DNA of 64,000 nt from Chloroflexota bacterium (GTDB lineage Bacteria > Chloroflexota > Anaerolineae > B4-G1 > SLSP01): assembly GCA_019873645.1 (NCBI GenBank), contig JAIOAX010000027.1, forward strand, positions 1-64,000. The letters run 5' to 3'. Below, piece by piece: positions 45,133-53,805 of the stretch. The position numbers and the translations under genes were made by a program. Position 1 is the first letter of the stretch. Every line of letters starts with the position of its first letter. A model generated the notes under the pieces. The model was not told where the DNA came from. It made no database searches and saw nothing but the letters and a program-made list of their open reading frames with translations.

Positions 45133-46131
45133 TTAAAGTTTCACCAGCTTCCCTGACTCCGCCGATTGATACAGCGCCAGCACGCTCCGCAGGAAGTCGC
45201 GGCTCATACTCAGCGGGACGACGGGTGCGGCGCCGTCGAGGATGCAGGCTTCCATCGCCTGGACCTCGCACAGGTAGGGATTGATGGCGGGGAAGGTGAG
45301 CGTCTCCGGTTCGCCATCGCGCGGGGTGAAGATGACGTGGGTAGCTGTGCCATCTGCGCCGGGTTTCCACGGGCTGGGTACTGTGAGGATGCCGGCGTCC
45401 CCGATGATCTCCGTCCCCCAGCGGAAGGGCATACGGAAGCTGGAGGCGATCTGCGCCGCCGCCCCATCCGCGAAGCGCATTTGGCCGATCAGCGTTACTT
45501 CCACGCCGGTCTCACCGATGGTCTGCTGCGCCCACACTTCGACGGGCGCTGCACCGAGCAGCGCGATGACCATGCTGTTGGGGTACACCCCCACGTCCCA
45601 CAGCGACCCGCCGGCCAGTTCCGGATTCAGACGGATGTTGGACGATTGTTCGGGCGGCAGGTAGAAGCTGAACCAACTGTTGATGAGTTGCACCTTTCCC
45701 ACTTTCCCATCGCGCACCAGCGTTTGCAATGCGCGCGTCTGCGGATGGTGCAGGTACATAAACGCCTCGAACACGGTGACGCCGTTGGCCTTTGCGGCCG
45801 CCTCGATCTGATCGAGTTCGGCGAGCGTGGGGACGAGCGGCTTTTCGCACAGGACGTGCTTCCCGGCTGCGGCGGCCTTCACCGTCCACTCGCAGTGCAG
45901 GCTGTTGGGCAACGAGATGTAGACGGCATCTATTGTGGGATCGGCGAGCAGTGCCTCATAGCTGCCGTAGGCGACCGGGATTTCCCATTGCTGTGCATAC
46001 GCTTGCGCTTTCTCCAGATTGCGGCTGGCGACGGCGACCAGCTCACTGCGCTCCGATTGGCGAATCGGCGGGATCAGCGAACGGTTGATCCGCGCGGTTG
46101 ACAAAATCCCCCAACGAATTTTCTCCGGCAT
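45133..46131 (-). CDS. Gfo/Idh/MocA-family oxidoreductase
   Basis: 332 residues. Rossmann head IRWGILSTARINRSLIPP, then YISLPNSLHCEWTVKAAAAG and the signature GKHVLCEKPLVPT with the EKP lysine; C-terminal domain includes ELAGGSLWDVGVYPN with the DxGxY-type catalytic pattern. These enzymes use NAD(P) on sugars and inositols; the substrate is unknown. It lies downstream of the PfkB kinase and a repeat, convergent with obgE. Confidence 0.88.
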   Translation of the reverse strand: MPEKIRWGILSTARINRSLIPPIRQSERSELVAVASRNLEKAQAYAQQWEIPVAYGSYEALLADPTIDAVYISLPNSLHCEWTVKAAAAGKHVLCEKPLVPTLAELDQIEAAAKANGVTVFEAFMYLHHPQTRALQTLVRDGKVGKVQLINSWFSFYLPPEQSSNIRLNPELAGGSLWDVGVYPNSMVIALLGAAPVEVWAQQTIGETGVEVTLIGQMRFADGAAAQIASSFRMPFRWGTEIIGDAGILTVPSPWKPGADGTATHVIFTPRDGEPETLTFPAINPYLCEVQAMEACILDGAAPVVPLSMSRDFLRSVLALYQSAESGKLVKL

Positions 46132-46150
46132 CGTAACCCTCCTTGAAAAA

Positions 46151-46207
46151 TGCGTTAGAACGTTCCAACGTTTGAACGTTCAAACGTTCTAACGTTCTGA
46201 CGTTTCA
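46151..46207. repeat. AACGTTC word repeat
   Basis: GTTAGAACGTTCCAACG and its inverse CAAACGTTCTAACG alternate; the island supplies the TAG stop of the PfkB kinase at 46189-46191 and the residues TSER before it. Confidence 0.88.
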
Positions 46208-47130
46208 ACTTGCTTATAGACTGCCTTGACGCCTTCGGACGTGACCACCCCGACGCCTTCATGCATGGCCGAAGCGGTGCCGGCAGCGACGCCCCAGCGC
46301 GCTTGTTCGGCAAGTGGGAGATTGCGTTCCAGGGCGTAGATGAGGCCGGCCAACAGCGCATCGCCTGCGCCGGTGACGTTTTTGACCGGCACGGCGGGCG
46401 GAACGGCAAAGACCGCAGCTTCGCGGGTTGCCAGTAGCAGTCCCTCCGCGCCCAGGGAGAGCGCGACCTGCGCGATGCCGCGTTCCAGGAAGGCATGCGC
46501 GGCGTCAAGCGCATCCTCGCGGGTGTGTACGGGATGGCCGACAAAGGCCGCGGCCTCTTCCGCATTGGGCTTGACGAGGAACGGCACGGCCTCGCAACCT
46601 GCGCGTAACGCGGCGCCGCTGGTATCCAGCAACACACGTGCGCCACACGGCTTTAACAGATGGATGATCTGGGCGTAGAAGTCATCCGGGACACCGGGCG
46701 GCAGGCTGCCGCAAAGCGCCCAGGTGTCGCCGGGCCTGGCGCGTTGCCGGACTTTGTCCAGGAATTGTGCAATTTCCTCCGGTTGGAGCGTCGGGCCGGC
46801 CTCGTTGACCTTGACATAGTGACCGCTATCCGCTGCGGCGATGACGATGTTGGTGCGCGTCTCGCCGGCAATGGTCACGAAATCGGTGGGGATGCCAAGC
46901 GCAGCCAGCCCTGCCGCGAGCCGTTGTCCCGTCGCCCCGCCGATGAAGCCGAGCGCCAGACTCTCCATGCCGAGCGCCAGCAGGACGCGCGAGACGTTGA
47001 ATCCTTTGCCGCCCCAGTCATCGCGGATGGCCGTGGCGCGCATCACCGTATCGAGGGCGATGGCAGGCACGGTCAACGTGCGGTCCACGACGGGGTTGGG
47101 CGTCACGGTGACAATCATGCTGTTAGGCAT
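46189..47130 (-). CDS. PfkB-family 1-phosphofructokinase/tagatose-6-phosphate kinase-like
   Basis: 313 residues. It starts with VTVTPNPVVDRTL, the 1-phosphofructokinase/LacC-type head, then GGKGFNVSRVLLALGMES and the ATP motif NVTGAGDALLAGLIYAL. The GxGD Asp is present. Likely a phosphosugar kinase; the exact substrate is open. Its start overlaps the end of the PIN toxin by eight bases; an internal ATG at 47118 gives a more standard FruK start. The C-terminus and stop come from the AACGTTC island. Confidence 0.8.
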   Translation of the reverse strand: MPNSMIVTVTPNPVVDRTLTVPAIALDTVMRATAIRDDWGGKGFNVSRVLLALGMESLALGFIGGATGQRLAAGLAALGIPTDFVTIAGETRTNIVIAAADSGHYVKVNEAGPTLQPEEIAQFLDKVRQRARPGDTWALCGSLPPGVPDDFYAQIIHLLKPCGARVLLDTSGAALRAGCEAVPFLVKPNAEEAAAFVGHPVHTREDALDAAHAFLERGIAQVALSLGAEGLLLATREAAVFAVPPAVPVKNVTGAGDALLAGLIYALERNLPLAEQARWGVAAGTASAMHEGVGVVTSEGVKAVYKQVETSER

Positions 47131-47587
47131 AGTGGTTGGGATTATCGGCGCTGCGTCCTTCTGCTGTGGCAGCGTGCAACAAATCGTCGTCTGCGGCCAG
47201 GAAGATCATATCGGGTAGCTGAGCGGCGCGCCGGGTTTCGTGAAGTAACAACGCCGCCGCCAGAGGCACGGCGTCGTAGCCGCGCAGGCTGTGTTTTTCG
47301 GCCAGTTCCATAGCGCGATCACTGAGCACGGCATTGACTTCCAGGACCTGATATTGCCACTTCCAGTCGTTCTTGAAATCTTGTGCCAGGCGAATCGTAG
47401 TAGTGCGCGGCAATTCGCCGGTACGCATTTTGCGAAACAGGGCCGCGATCATTTCCGGTCCGGTGAGGCGCACTGTGTAAAGATCGTGAGCCTGACCTGG
47501 GGCCGTCAGGGCTGTGATCCAAAGCGTGCCGCGCTCACAAGCATAGCGTTTGACCAATGCGCTGGTATCCAGGTAATAGGCGGTCAT
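47123..47587 (-). CDS. PIN-domain toxin (second VapC-like)
   Basis: 154 residues. Acidic set: YYLDTSALVKRY at the N-terminus, an E in LTGPEMIAALFRK, D in LRGYDAVPLAAALL and DDD in FLAADDDLLHAATAEG. The ATG at 47587 is two bases after the antitoxin stop; a TTG two codons earlier overlaps it. Probably cuts RNA when free. It is not related in sequence to the toxin at 23883. Confidence 0.82.
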   Translation of the reverse strand: MTAYYLDTSALVKRYACERGTLWITALTAPGQAHDLYTVRLTGPEMIAALFRKMRTGELPRTTTIRLAQDFKNDWKWQYQVLEVNAVLSDRAMELAEKHSLRGYDAVPLAAALLLHETRRAAQLPDMIFLAADDDLLHAATAEGRSADNPNHYA

Positions 47588-47589
47588 TG

Positions 47590-47904
47590 TCAACGACGTT
47601 CGGCGATGATCATCTCTGAAAGAGGTGTCCCTTCAACTGTCACCGGTGATATACGTTCGACCGATATTGGATACAGGGTTGGATCTTTGATTTCCGTTAA
47701 TAACCCAATTTCCAATAGCGTCTGTTTGAATTGGGCTTCGGCAGCAGCCAGGGTATTGTCATCCCATTTACCTGGCGTGGGGATTTCCAGCTCACGTTCG
47801 GCTTCCGGCAGGGCCTGCGCGATGACCCGCAACCGCTCGCGCGGCGGCAGACGGCGCAGCAGCGTTAAAACCGTATTCGCTTGTATCGCTAAGCTCTCAC
47901 TCAT
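47590..47904 (-). CDS. Antitoxin of the second PIN toxin
   Basis: 104 residues starting MSESLAIQANTVLTLLRRLP. Small, charged, directly before the toxin. A DNA-binding fold is not evident, so the pairing rests on gene order and length. A gap of about 78 bases separates it from the MFS gene downstream of 47983. Confidence 0.65.
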   Translation of the reverse strand: MSESLAIQANTVLTLLRRLPPRERLRVIAQALPEAERELEIPTPGKWDDNTLAAAEAQFKQTLLEIGLLTEIKDPTLYPISVERISPVTVEGTPLSEMIIAERR

Positions 47905-47982
47905 TGGCTATCTCCTCAGTCCCTCGTTAGACGGGTCTATCTTTATAGTAGCGTAAAACGGCGAAGATTCAAGGGGTGAGTT

Positions 47983-49266
47983 TCACGCACGGGCCTGCTC
48001 GCGCGGATCGGGGATGCGCCAGCTCAACGGCAGCGCCGTGAGGGTGCTCAGCGCGGTGATGACGAAGAGCAGCCCATAATTGTGCCCTGTCCATTGCAGG
48101 ATCAGGCCGCCCAGGGTGGAAAACAGGGTGGCGACACCGTTGATGGTGTTGTTCAAGCCGACATAAGCCGGACGTTCGGCCTCCGGCGCAAGTTCGAGCA
48201 CGTAGGCCGTCCAGCCGGGCATGAAGCTGCTCATCGCGGCGTTGTTGGCAAAGAAGACCAGCCCGTAAGCCCAGCTCAACGCTGTCCCACTGAAGAACCA
48301 GGGTATCACCAGCGCCAACGCCGGGATTAGCGTGGTCACACCGATACTGTAATGCAGCGTCTTTTTGGTGCCCTGCCGCTCGTTGATCCAGCCGAAGAAT
48401 AGCGAGGCCAGGATGCTGCCGACCACGCCGATGGAGGTATAGCGTCCGGCAACCTGTGGGGAAAGCCCCAACCTGTCCAGCGCGTAGGTCATATAGAAAG
48501 GCGCTGCCAGGTTGCTCAGGTTGAACAATTGCCGGGCGATGGTGTAATTGCGGAAGGCATGATCGGTCTTGAGGATGCGCCACAGTTGCGGCAGATAAGC
48601 GCCCCAACTGGGCGTATCGCCTGCCGTGACGCCGGGCGGCTCGATGACCAGCGCGATCGCCAGGAACGACACAGCCAGCATCATAAATGCGATCAGGAAG
48701 AGCACCGCGTAATTGGTGGGATAGGGCAGGCCGTGGTCGCTCAAGAGCCACTCGACGGCGAACCCCGCCAGGAAGCTGAAGAGGCCGGACGCCACCTGCC
48801 CCACGGTGATCAGCCGTCCCCGCCGGTTTACGGGGATGGTTTTGCTGAACAGGTCAAACCACGACAGACTCCCCAGGCCGTCGCCGACCCAGAAAGCGGA
48901 AACGATGAGGGCTGTCAGGGTGACGATGAGTCCCGGTGGGCGGGCGCCTGTCGCCCAAACCAACCCGGCGAGGAAGAACAGCAGCGAACGCCCGATCCCG
49001 GCGAACAAAAGGATGGCCGGCTTTTTGTAGGGCCGGTTTGCCATATAGCGCGCCGCAAACAATTGCGGCAGCAGCCAGCAGGCGCGTTGCAGGGTGGACA
49101 TCAGGCCAATGGTCGTACTCGATGCGCCTAGCTCGGTGAGAAAGCTCGGGATAATGGTGTTCGGGTTGAAAAACGCCATGGCTATCCCGAAGAAGGTAAA
49201 ATCCGTCGCCAGACACCCAAAGTTGCGCCGATAGTTTTGGGGAAGCGTCGTGGTTGTCAAAGTCAC
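47983..49266 (-). CDS. Major facilitator superfamily transporter
   Basis: 427 residues, about twelve hydrophobic segments. MFS-like loop between helices 2 and 3 (ARYMANRPYKKP) and repeated helix pattern; VNRRGRLITVGQVASGLFSF in the middle. Best matches in style are sugar or drug transporters, with no specific substrate motif. Its start is in a TTTGACAACCACG context without a clear ribosome site. The upstream word repeat (49276) separates it from the RraA-like gene. Confidence 0.8.
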   Translation of the reverse strand: MTLTTTTLPQNYRRNFGCLATDFTFFGIAMAFFNPNTIIPSFLTELGASSTTIGLMSTLQRACWLLPQLFAARYMANRPYKKPAILLFAGIGRSLLFFLAGLVWATGARPPGLIVTLTALIVSAFWVGDGLGSLSWFDLFSKTIPVNRRGRLITVGQVASGLFSFLAGFAVEWLLSDHGLPYPTNYAVLFLIAFMMLAVSFLAIALVIEPPGVTAGDTPSWGAYLPQLWRILKTDHAFRNYTIARQLFNLSNLAAPFYMTYALDRLGLSPQVAGRYTSIGVVGSILASLFFGWINERQGTKKTLHYSIGVTTLIPALALVIPWFFSGTALSWAYGLVFFANNAAMSSFMPGWTAYVLELAPEAERPAYVGLNNTINGVATLFSTLGGLILQWTGHNYGLLFVITALSTLTALPLSWRIPDPREQARA

Positions 49267-49275
49267 TCTCTTTCA

Positions 49276-49358
49276 GGTAGACGGTACAGGTAGACGGTAG
49301 ACAGTAAACGGTAGACAGGCTTTCTTCCCCTGTCTCCTGTCTACCGTCTACCGTCTAC
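49276..49358. repeat. GGTAGACGG word repeat
   Basis: Four GGTAGACGGTA-type words (49276-49318) are followed by four inverted CTGTCTACCGTCTACC words (49330-49358). The inverted part supplies the TAG stop of the RraA-like gene. Confidence 0.9.
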
Positions 49359-50053
49359 TTAACTGTCTCGTCTAATTCCAGCCCCAGCGCTTCATACTTC
49401 TGCCGCCGCGAGATTTTATCGTTGCGTAGCTCCCGGTGCGCGTAGATGGAAACTTCTCTGGCAATGGCTTGTGGCACGACGATGACGCCGTCGCCATCGG
49501 CCACGACGATATCGCCGGGATGCACCAGCACGCCGCCGACCACGACGGGAATATCACAGGCATCGAATTGCAGGCGTCCCTGCACCATACTTTGCGAGAC
49601 AATCCTGGACCAGAAAGGAATCTTTTGCAGGATGATCTCGTCGGTGTCGCGGACGCCACCGTTGCTCACGTAGCCCACCGCACCCTTGAGGACGCCGTCC
49701 AGTGTGTTGTTTGACCCCATCAGGCCGGCATTGACGCCGCTCTGGTCAATCACGCAAAAATCTCCCGCTTCGATAGCCTCGATCCACGGATAGGTGCACA
49801 CGTGGTTGTAGTACCAGCCCGACCACTCACTGTACTCATCGGGCGTCATGGTGGGGATAACACCCTTGTAGGGCAGGTAGCGCGCCGTGCGGGCGATACC
49901 CACCGCGCGCGTGCGCCACAAGGGGCGGATGTCGGGCGTCATCGAGCCTTGATGGTGCTGCATCATCCAGTCCATACCATCGCGGACATCCGCCACACGC
50001 AGGTCGGAAAACAATGCCAGTAATTCTTTGCGTTCTTCCTTCGAGAGTGCCAT
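49355..50053 (-). CDS. RraA-family protein
   Basis: 232 residues. RraA/HMG aldolase-like features: SDLRVADVRDGMDW, the glycine-rich GLMGSNNTLDGVLKGAVGYV followed by SNGGVRDTDEI, and VVVGGVLVHPGDIVVADGDGVIVVP. Family members are divalent-metal aldolases or RNase E regulators; in bacteria without RNase E an aldolase or decarboxylase role is more likely. The start at 50053 has GGGAGGATTC; an ORF extension upstream lies in a word repeat. Stop inside the GGTAGACGG repeat. Confidence 0.78.
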   Translation of the reverse strand: MALSKEERKELLALFSDLRVADVRDGMDWMMQHHQGSMTPDIRPLWRTRAVGIARTARYLPYKGVIPTMTPDEYSEWSGWYYNHVCTYPWIEAIEAGDFCVIDQSGVNAGLMGSNNTLDGVLKGAVGYVSNGGVRDTDEIILQKIPFWSRIVSQSMVQGRLQFDACDIPVVVGGVLVHPGDIVVADGDGVIVVPQAIAREVSIYAHRELRNDKISRRQKYEALGLELDETVK

Positions 50054-50077
50054 GAAAGAATCCTCCCTTGAAAATAG

Positions 50078-50191
50078 TCTGATAGTCATCAGTCGAATAG
50101 TCTTGCGATCTCACTTTCACTGATTAAGTGAACTAAAGGTTCGGCCACACTCTTTCAAAAATCCGTTTCATCCGTTTAATCCGTTGACATA
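50078..50191. repeat. ATAGTC and ATCCGTTT word repeats
   Basis: Two islands: AGTCTGATAGTCATCAGTC (50080-50098) and ATCCGTTTCATCCGTTTAAT (50160-50179). Nothing else is seen in 50054-50193. Confidence 0.75.
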
Positions 50192-50193
50192 GA

Positions 50194-51948
50194 TCAATCA
50201 TACCGAGCGAAAATTTGCCGATACGGCGCGCAGCGTTCCATCAACTCATCGTGGCTGCCCTGGTCAATGAGTTCGCCGCGCCGCAGCACCAGAATACGGT
50301 CGGCCCAGCGGATCTGGCTGAGGCGATGGGTGATGATAAACGTGGTACGCTCGCGGCTGATACGGCGCATGGCGCGCTGAATTTGGTCCTCGGTGGCGCT
50401 GTCAATGGCGCTGGTGCTGTCGTCGAGGATGAGGATGCGCGGATTGGTGAGGAACGCACGGGCGATGGCAATGCGCTGCCGTTGTCCGCCCGATAACGTC
50501 ACACCGCGCTCGCCGACCTCGGTGGCGTAGCCGTTGGGAAAGCTCATAATGAAGTCATGCGCCTGGGCCTCGCGCGCTGCCTGTTCGATGGCCTCTGGTG
50601 TCGCATCGGCACAGCCAAAGGCAATATTCTCGGCTATCGAGCGCGAAAACAGGAATACATCTTGCTCGATGGTTGAGATTTGCGAGCGCAAGGCTTCCAG
50701 GCTCCACTCGCGCACGTCCACCCCATCCACCAGCACCCGCCCACTGTCCACGTCGAAGATGCGGTTGATTAACTGCGTAAGTGTCGTCTTGCCGGAACCG
50801 GTCTGTCCCACAATGGCGATGGTCTCGCCGGGGTTGACGTGAAAGCTGATGTCTTTGAGCATACAATCGTTGTCGTAGCCAAAGCATACGTTCTCAAACG
50901 TCACCTCGCCACGCATGGGTTGGGCATAGCCACCGACGTTCTCATCCAGGTTGGTTTCGGTGTTGATGAGTTGCAGGATGCGTTCCGCACTGGCGACGCC
51001 CATCTGCACCAGATTAAAAGTGAAGATGGAGATGAATGTGGGAAAGCGCAGCGTCCCCAGCAGCCCCATGAAGGTGACGACTTGCCCCATTGTGAACGTC
51101 CCGGCGCGCCACAGCAGCAGCGCCTGCAACAGCCCACCGGCCCATGCGAGGCCGAACATCAACATCGGCCAGTAGCGCGCTTCGATGATGCCCTGCTGGA
51201 CGTAATAATCGCGGAACAGGCGCGCGTTGCGGGCGAAGTTTTGCCATTCCTGCTGCTCCTGCGCGTTGGCCTTGACGACCTCGATGCCGGCGACGGCTTC
51301 CGCCAGCCGTGCGTTCATGACCCCGAACTGCTCGCGCTGTGCCATGCTCACCGGTTTGAGACGCCGGTTGTAGTCGTATACCGTGATTGCCAGCACGACG
51401 GTAAAAATCAGGGGTACCAGTAACAACCGTGCATCGAGTCGCCCGATCATGATGACGGGGATGACCAACCCCATGAATGAGTCCACGATGAGCATCACGC
51501 CGGGGCTAAACATCGCGTTGAGCATCCGCACATCGTTGGTAGCGCGCGCCATGATGTCACCGATGCGCTGACGACCGTGGAACGTCTGGCTCTTGCCGAG
51601 CAGACTGACGTAGAGCTCGTCGCGGGCATCGCGCTCGATGCGTTGCGCGATGAACGACGAAGAGAAATTGCGGAACAAGCCGGTCACACCCTGGCTTACT
51701 GCCGAACCGAACGCCCCGAGCGCCACCGCTAACAGCGCTGTTGCCGTCCAGCCCGGCGTTGTGATCACGTCAAAGGCGCGTCCGACGAAGATTTGAATGT
51801 AACTGTACGCCGTGTTGTTCAGGATCGCGCCCACGATCAAAATGACCGGAAAGATGGGATAGCGCATCATGTGCGAGACGATCCAGCGCACCGGGCTGCG
51901 ACGATCATAAGGGTATTCGTTTTCCAGCGTGAATTCGCGCCTGGCCAA
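50194..51948 (-). CDS. ABC transporter, fused permease and ATP-binding domain
   Basis: 584 residues from the TTG at 51948, preferred because GGAGGAG lies five bases upstream; the ATG at 52002 would sit in front without a site. Six membrane helices (residues 30-300) and an ABC domain with Walker A GQTGSGKTTL, signature LSGGQRQRIAIARAFL, Walker B ILILDDSTSAID and switch His in FIITHRLSQI. This is the half-exporter architecture (multidrug or lipid type); the substrate is unknown. A homodimer is likely as no second half lies beside it. Confidence 0.88.
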   Translation of the reverse strand: MARREFTLENEYPYDRRSPVRWIVSHMMRYPIFPVILIVGAILNNTAYSYIQIFVGRAFDVITTPGWTATALLAVALGAFGSAVSQGVTGLFRNFSSSFIAQRIERDARDELYVSLLGKSQTFHGRQRIGDIMARATNDVRMLNAMFSPGVMLIVDSFMGLVIPVIMIGRLDARLLLVPLIFTVVLAITVYDYNRRLKPVSMAQREQFGVMNARLAEAVAGIEVVKANAQEQQEWQNFARNARLFRDYYVQQGIIEARYWPMLMFGLAWAGGLLQALLLWRAGTFTMGQVVTFMGLLGTLRFPTFISIFTFNLVQMGVASAERILQLINTETNLDENVGGYAQPMRGEVTFENVCFGYDNDCMLKDISFHVNPGETIAIVGQTGSGKTTLTQLINRIFDVDSGRVLVDGVDVREWSLEALRSQISTIEQDVFLFSRSIAENIAFGCADATPEAIEQAAREAQAHDFIMSFPNGYATEVGERGVTLSGGQRQRIAIARAFLTNPRILILDDSTSAIDSATEDQIQRAMRRISRERTTFIITHRLSQIRWADRILVLRRGELIDQGSHDELMERCAPYRQIFARYD

Positions 51949-52158
51949 GGACTCCTCCGTTAGAATTTTGTTGGGACTCGACGGGCTTATTATCCCATGC
52001 ATTGGGAAAAAAGCGTAATGCGGGTACGTTTGACGTAGCGGCGAGCCTGACTATACTATTGAGGTGTAATACAGTGCGGAGCAGACAGAAACTTTTTGAG
52101 ATTTTTCGGCGGCCTCTCTTTTTGAGTTCCGGCTCGTCTCCATCAGCGGCTGGTAAGA

Positions 52159-52231
52159 TACCCCTGCAAGGACTTGAACCTTGATAGCAGGTTTAGGAAA
52201 CCTGCGTTCTATCCGATTGAACTACAGGGGC
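52159..52231 (-). tRNA. tRNA-Arg (CCU anticodon)
   Basis: Read on the minus strand: acceptor GCCCCTG with CAGGGGT (G-U at the end), D-arm GTTC-GAAC, anticodon stem CAGGT-ACCTG around loop TTCCTAA (anticodon CCT), T-arm CAAGG-TTCAAGT-CCTTG. 73 bases, no encoded CCA. The rest of 52003-52287 shows no gene. Confidence 0.95.
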
Positions 52232-52287
52232 GACGGCGGGCATTATAACACGATCTTGTAAAACGTGAAACGTGAAAAGGGGTATAA

Positions 52288-53331
52288 ATGAAGACATATC
52301 ACGCGATAGAGTGGTTGGCAGAAGGTAAGCTGCGTTTGATAGATCAGCGGCGTTTGCCGCAAGAATTGGTGTATTGCGATTATAGCGACTATCACGAGGT
52401 CGCTGTTGCTATCCGCGAGATGGTGGTGCGCGGCGCGCCGGCGATCGGGATCACGGCGGGCTATGGGCTGGCCCTGGCAGCCTGGTACAGCCCCGCGACC
52501 GACGTGGAGACACTGCGCGCCGACCTGCGCGCTGCCGATGCCGTGTTGCGTGCGGCGCGTCCTACGGCTGTCAATCTGTTTTGGGCGTTGGAGCGCGTGT
52601 TGCGCCGCGCCGCCGATCCCACGCTGACCACCGTCGCCGCTATCCGCAAGGCTGTGCTGGCCGAGGCGCACGCGATTTACGCTTTTGAAGCCGAATCCAA
52701 CTTTCGCATCGGACAGAACGCCTTGCCTTTGGTGCCCGATGGGGCGAAGATCATCCATCACTGCAACACCGGCCCGCTGGCAACCGGTGAATATGGCACC
52801 GCGTTGCGGGTCATCACCGCGGCACACGAAGCCGGCAAGCGTGTGTTTGCCTATGTAGACGAAACCCGCCCACGCTTGCAAGGCGCGCGTCTCACTGCCT
52901 GGGAGCTGCAACAGTGGGGTGTGCCCTTCACGATCATCGTGGATGGGGCCGCCGCGCATATCATGCGCACCGTAGGCATTGACCTGTGCGTGGTGGGCTG
53001 TGACCGTATCGCGGCAAACGGTGATACGGCGAACAAAATCGGCACCTACAGCCTGGCGCTGGCGGCAAAGGCGCACAATGTGCCGTTCTACGTCGTCGGC
53101 CCAACCAGCACGATTGATATGACGCTGGCTTCTGGCGATGACATCGTCATCGAGCAACGTTCCGCCGATGAGGTTACGCGCTTTGAGGCATGCCAGATCG
53201 CGCCTGCGGGAGCGTCCGCGACCAACCCGGCCTTCGATGTGACGCCGGCGGCATATATTACGGCGATGATCACCGAACGCGGTGTAGTCTATCCGCCTTT
53301 CAAGGAAAACCTGGCCCGTTTGATGGCGTAG
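52288..53331 (+). CDS. mtnA: S-methyl-5-thioribose-1-phosphate isomerase
   Basis: 347 residues, normal length. Motifs: VVRGAPAIGITAGYGLALAA near residue 45, catalytic Cys in HHCNTGPLATGEYGTAL, and the catalytic Asp in GCDRIAANGDTANKIGTYSL. It converts methylthioribose-1-phosphate to methylthioribulose-1-phosphate, the step after MtnP (15542). Ribosome site is weak (AAAGGGG). It follows tRNA-Arg by 56 bases, transcribed divergently. Confidence 0.94.
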   Translation: MKTYHAIEWLAEGKLRLIDQRRLPQELVYCDYSDYHEVAVAIREMVVRGAPAIGITAGYGLALAAWYSPATDVETLRADLRAADAVLRAARPTAVNLFWALERVLRRAADPTLTTVAAIRKAVLAEAHAIYAFEAESNFRIGQNALPLVPDGAKIIHHCNTGPLATGEYGTALRVITAAHEAGKRVFAYVDETRPRLQGARLTAWELQQWGVPFTIIVDGAAAHIMRTVGIDLCVVGCDRIAANGDTANKIGTYSLALAAKAHNVPFYVVGPTSTIDMTLASGDDIVIEQRSADEVTRFEACQIAPAGASATNPAFDVTPAAYITAMITERGVVYPPFKENLARLMA

Positions 53332-53400
53332 GGCACTTACTTTTGTTTTTAGTACCATCCTCCTATTGTCATTTGTTCTAGGATCGTTTAGAATAAGTTA

Positions 53401-53519
53401 GTAGTTATGCACTTTGTCATTTTCTGACAGGATTAACAGGATTTTCAAGATTAAAAAAGGCTTTGTAGGCGCTTGTTCATCCTGTCCCGTCCAAAGAAAA
53501 TAACTGTGTAACTACTGTA
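53401..53519 (-). mobile_element. 130-bp MITE-like element, copy B
   Basis: Inverted homologue of 29543-29672: reverse complement shares AGTAGTTACACAGT, TTTCTTTGGAC, ACAAAGCCTTTTTTAATC, GAAAATCCTGTTAATC and CTGTCAGAAAATGAC. It lies upstream of the pilin gene as copy A lies upstream of ald. Nothing else is seen in 53332-53558. Confidence 0.8.
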
Positions 53520-53558
53520 AGTATAAGATGCCGGGCTTCAAATGAGAATAGGAGGCGT

Positions 53559-53720
53559 ATGATGCTCTATTTGCCAAAAGAAGAAGGCCAGGGATTGGTG
53601 GAGTATGGCTTAATCCTGGTTTTGATTGCTATTTTCGTGGTGATTGTGGTCACCCTGCTGGGGACGCAGATCTCTGCGATGTTTAGGGATCTCACCGACC
53701 AGCTTGAAGGCATGTTGTAA
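53559..53720 (+). CDS. Flp/Fap-type small pilin
   Basis: 53 residues with the class IVb pilin form: short polar head MMLYLPKEEG, then QGLVEYGLILVLIAIFVVIV and a polar tail. The cleavage site for the prepilin peptidase is G-Q-G before LVEYGL, with the conserved Glu five residues in. Flp pilins form bundled surface fibres (Tad system) used in attachment. AGGAGGCGT precedes ATGATG. No tad assembly genes are in the window, so it is an isolated pilin gene. Confidence 0.8.
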   Translation: MMLYLPKEEGQGLVEYGLILVLIAIFVVIVVTLLGTQISAMFRDLTDQLEGML

Positions 53721-53771
53721 CTTCAACAGTTTCCCGTTTTTGCAGTTCCGTTTACGAGGCATTGTTCTGTA

Positions 53772-53805
53772 GCCCGACGGTCAGCCGTCGGGCCGTTTAT
53801 TTATT
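53772..53805 (+). terminator. Terminator after the pilin gene
   Basis: GCCCGACGG pairs with CCGTCGGGC around TCAG and CGTTTATTTATT follows; it may also serve the leftward gene ending at 53797. Confidence 0.75.
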
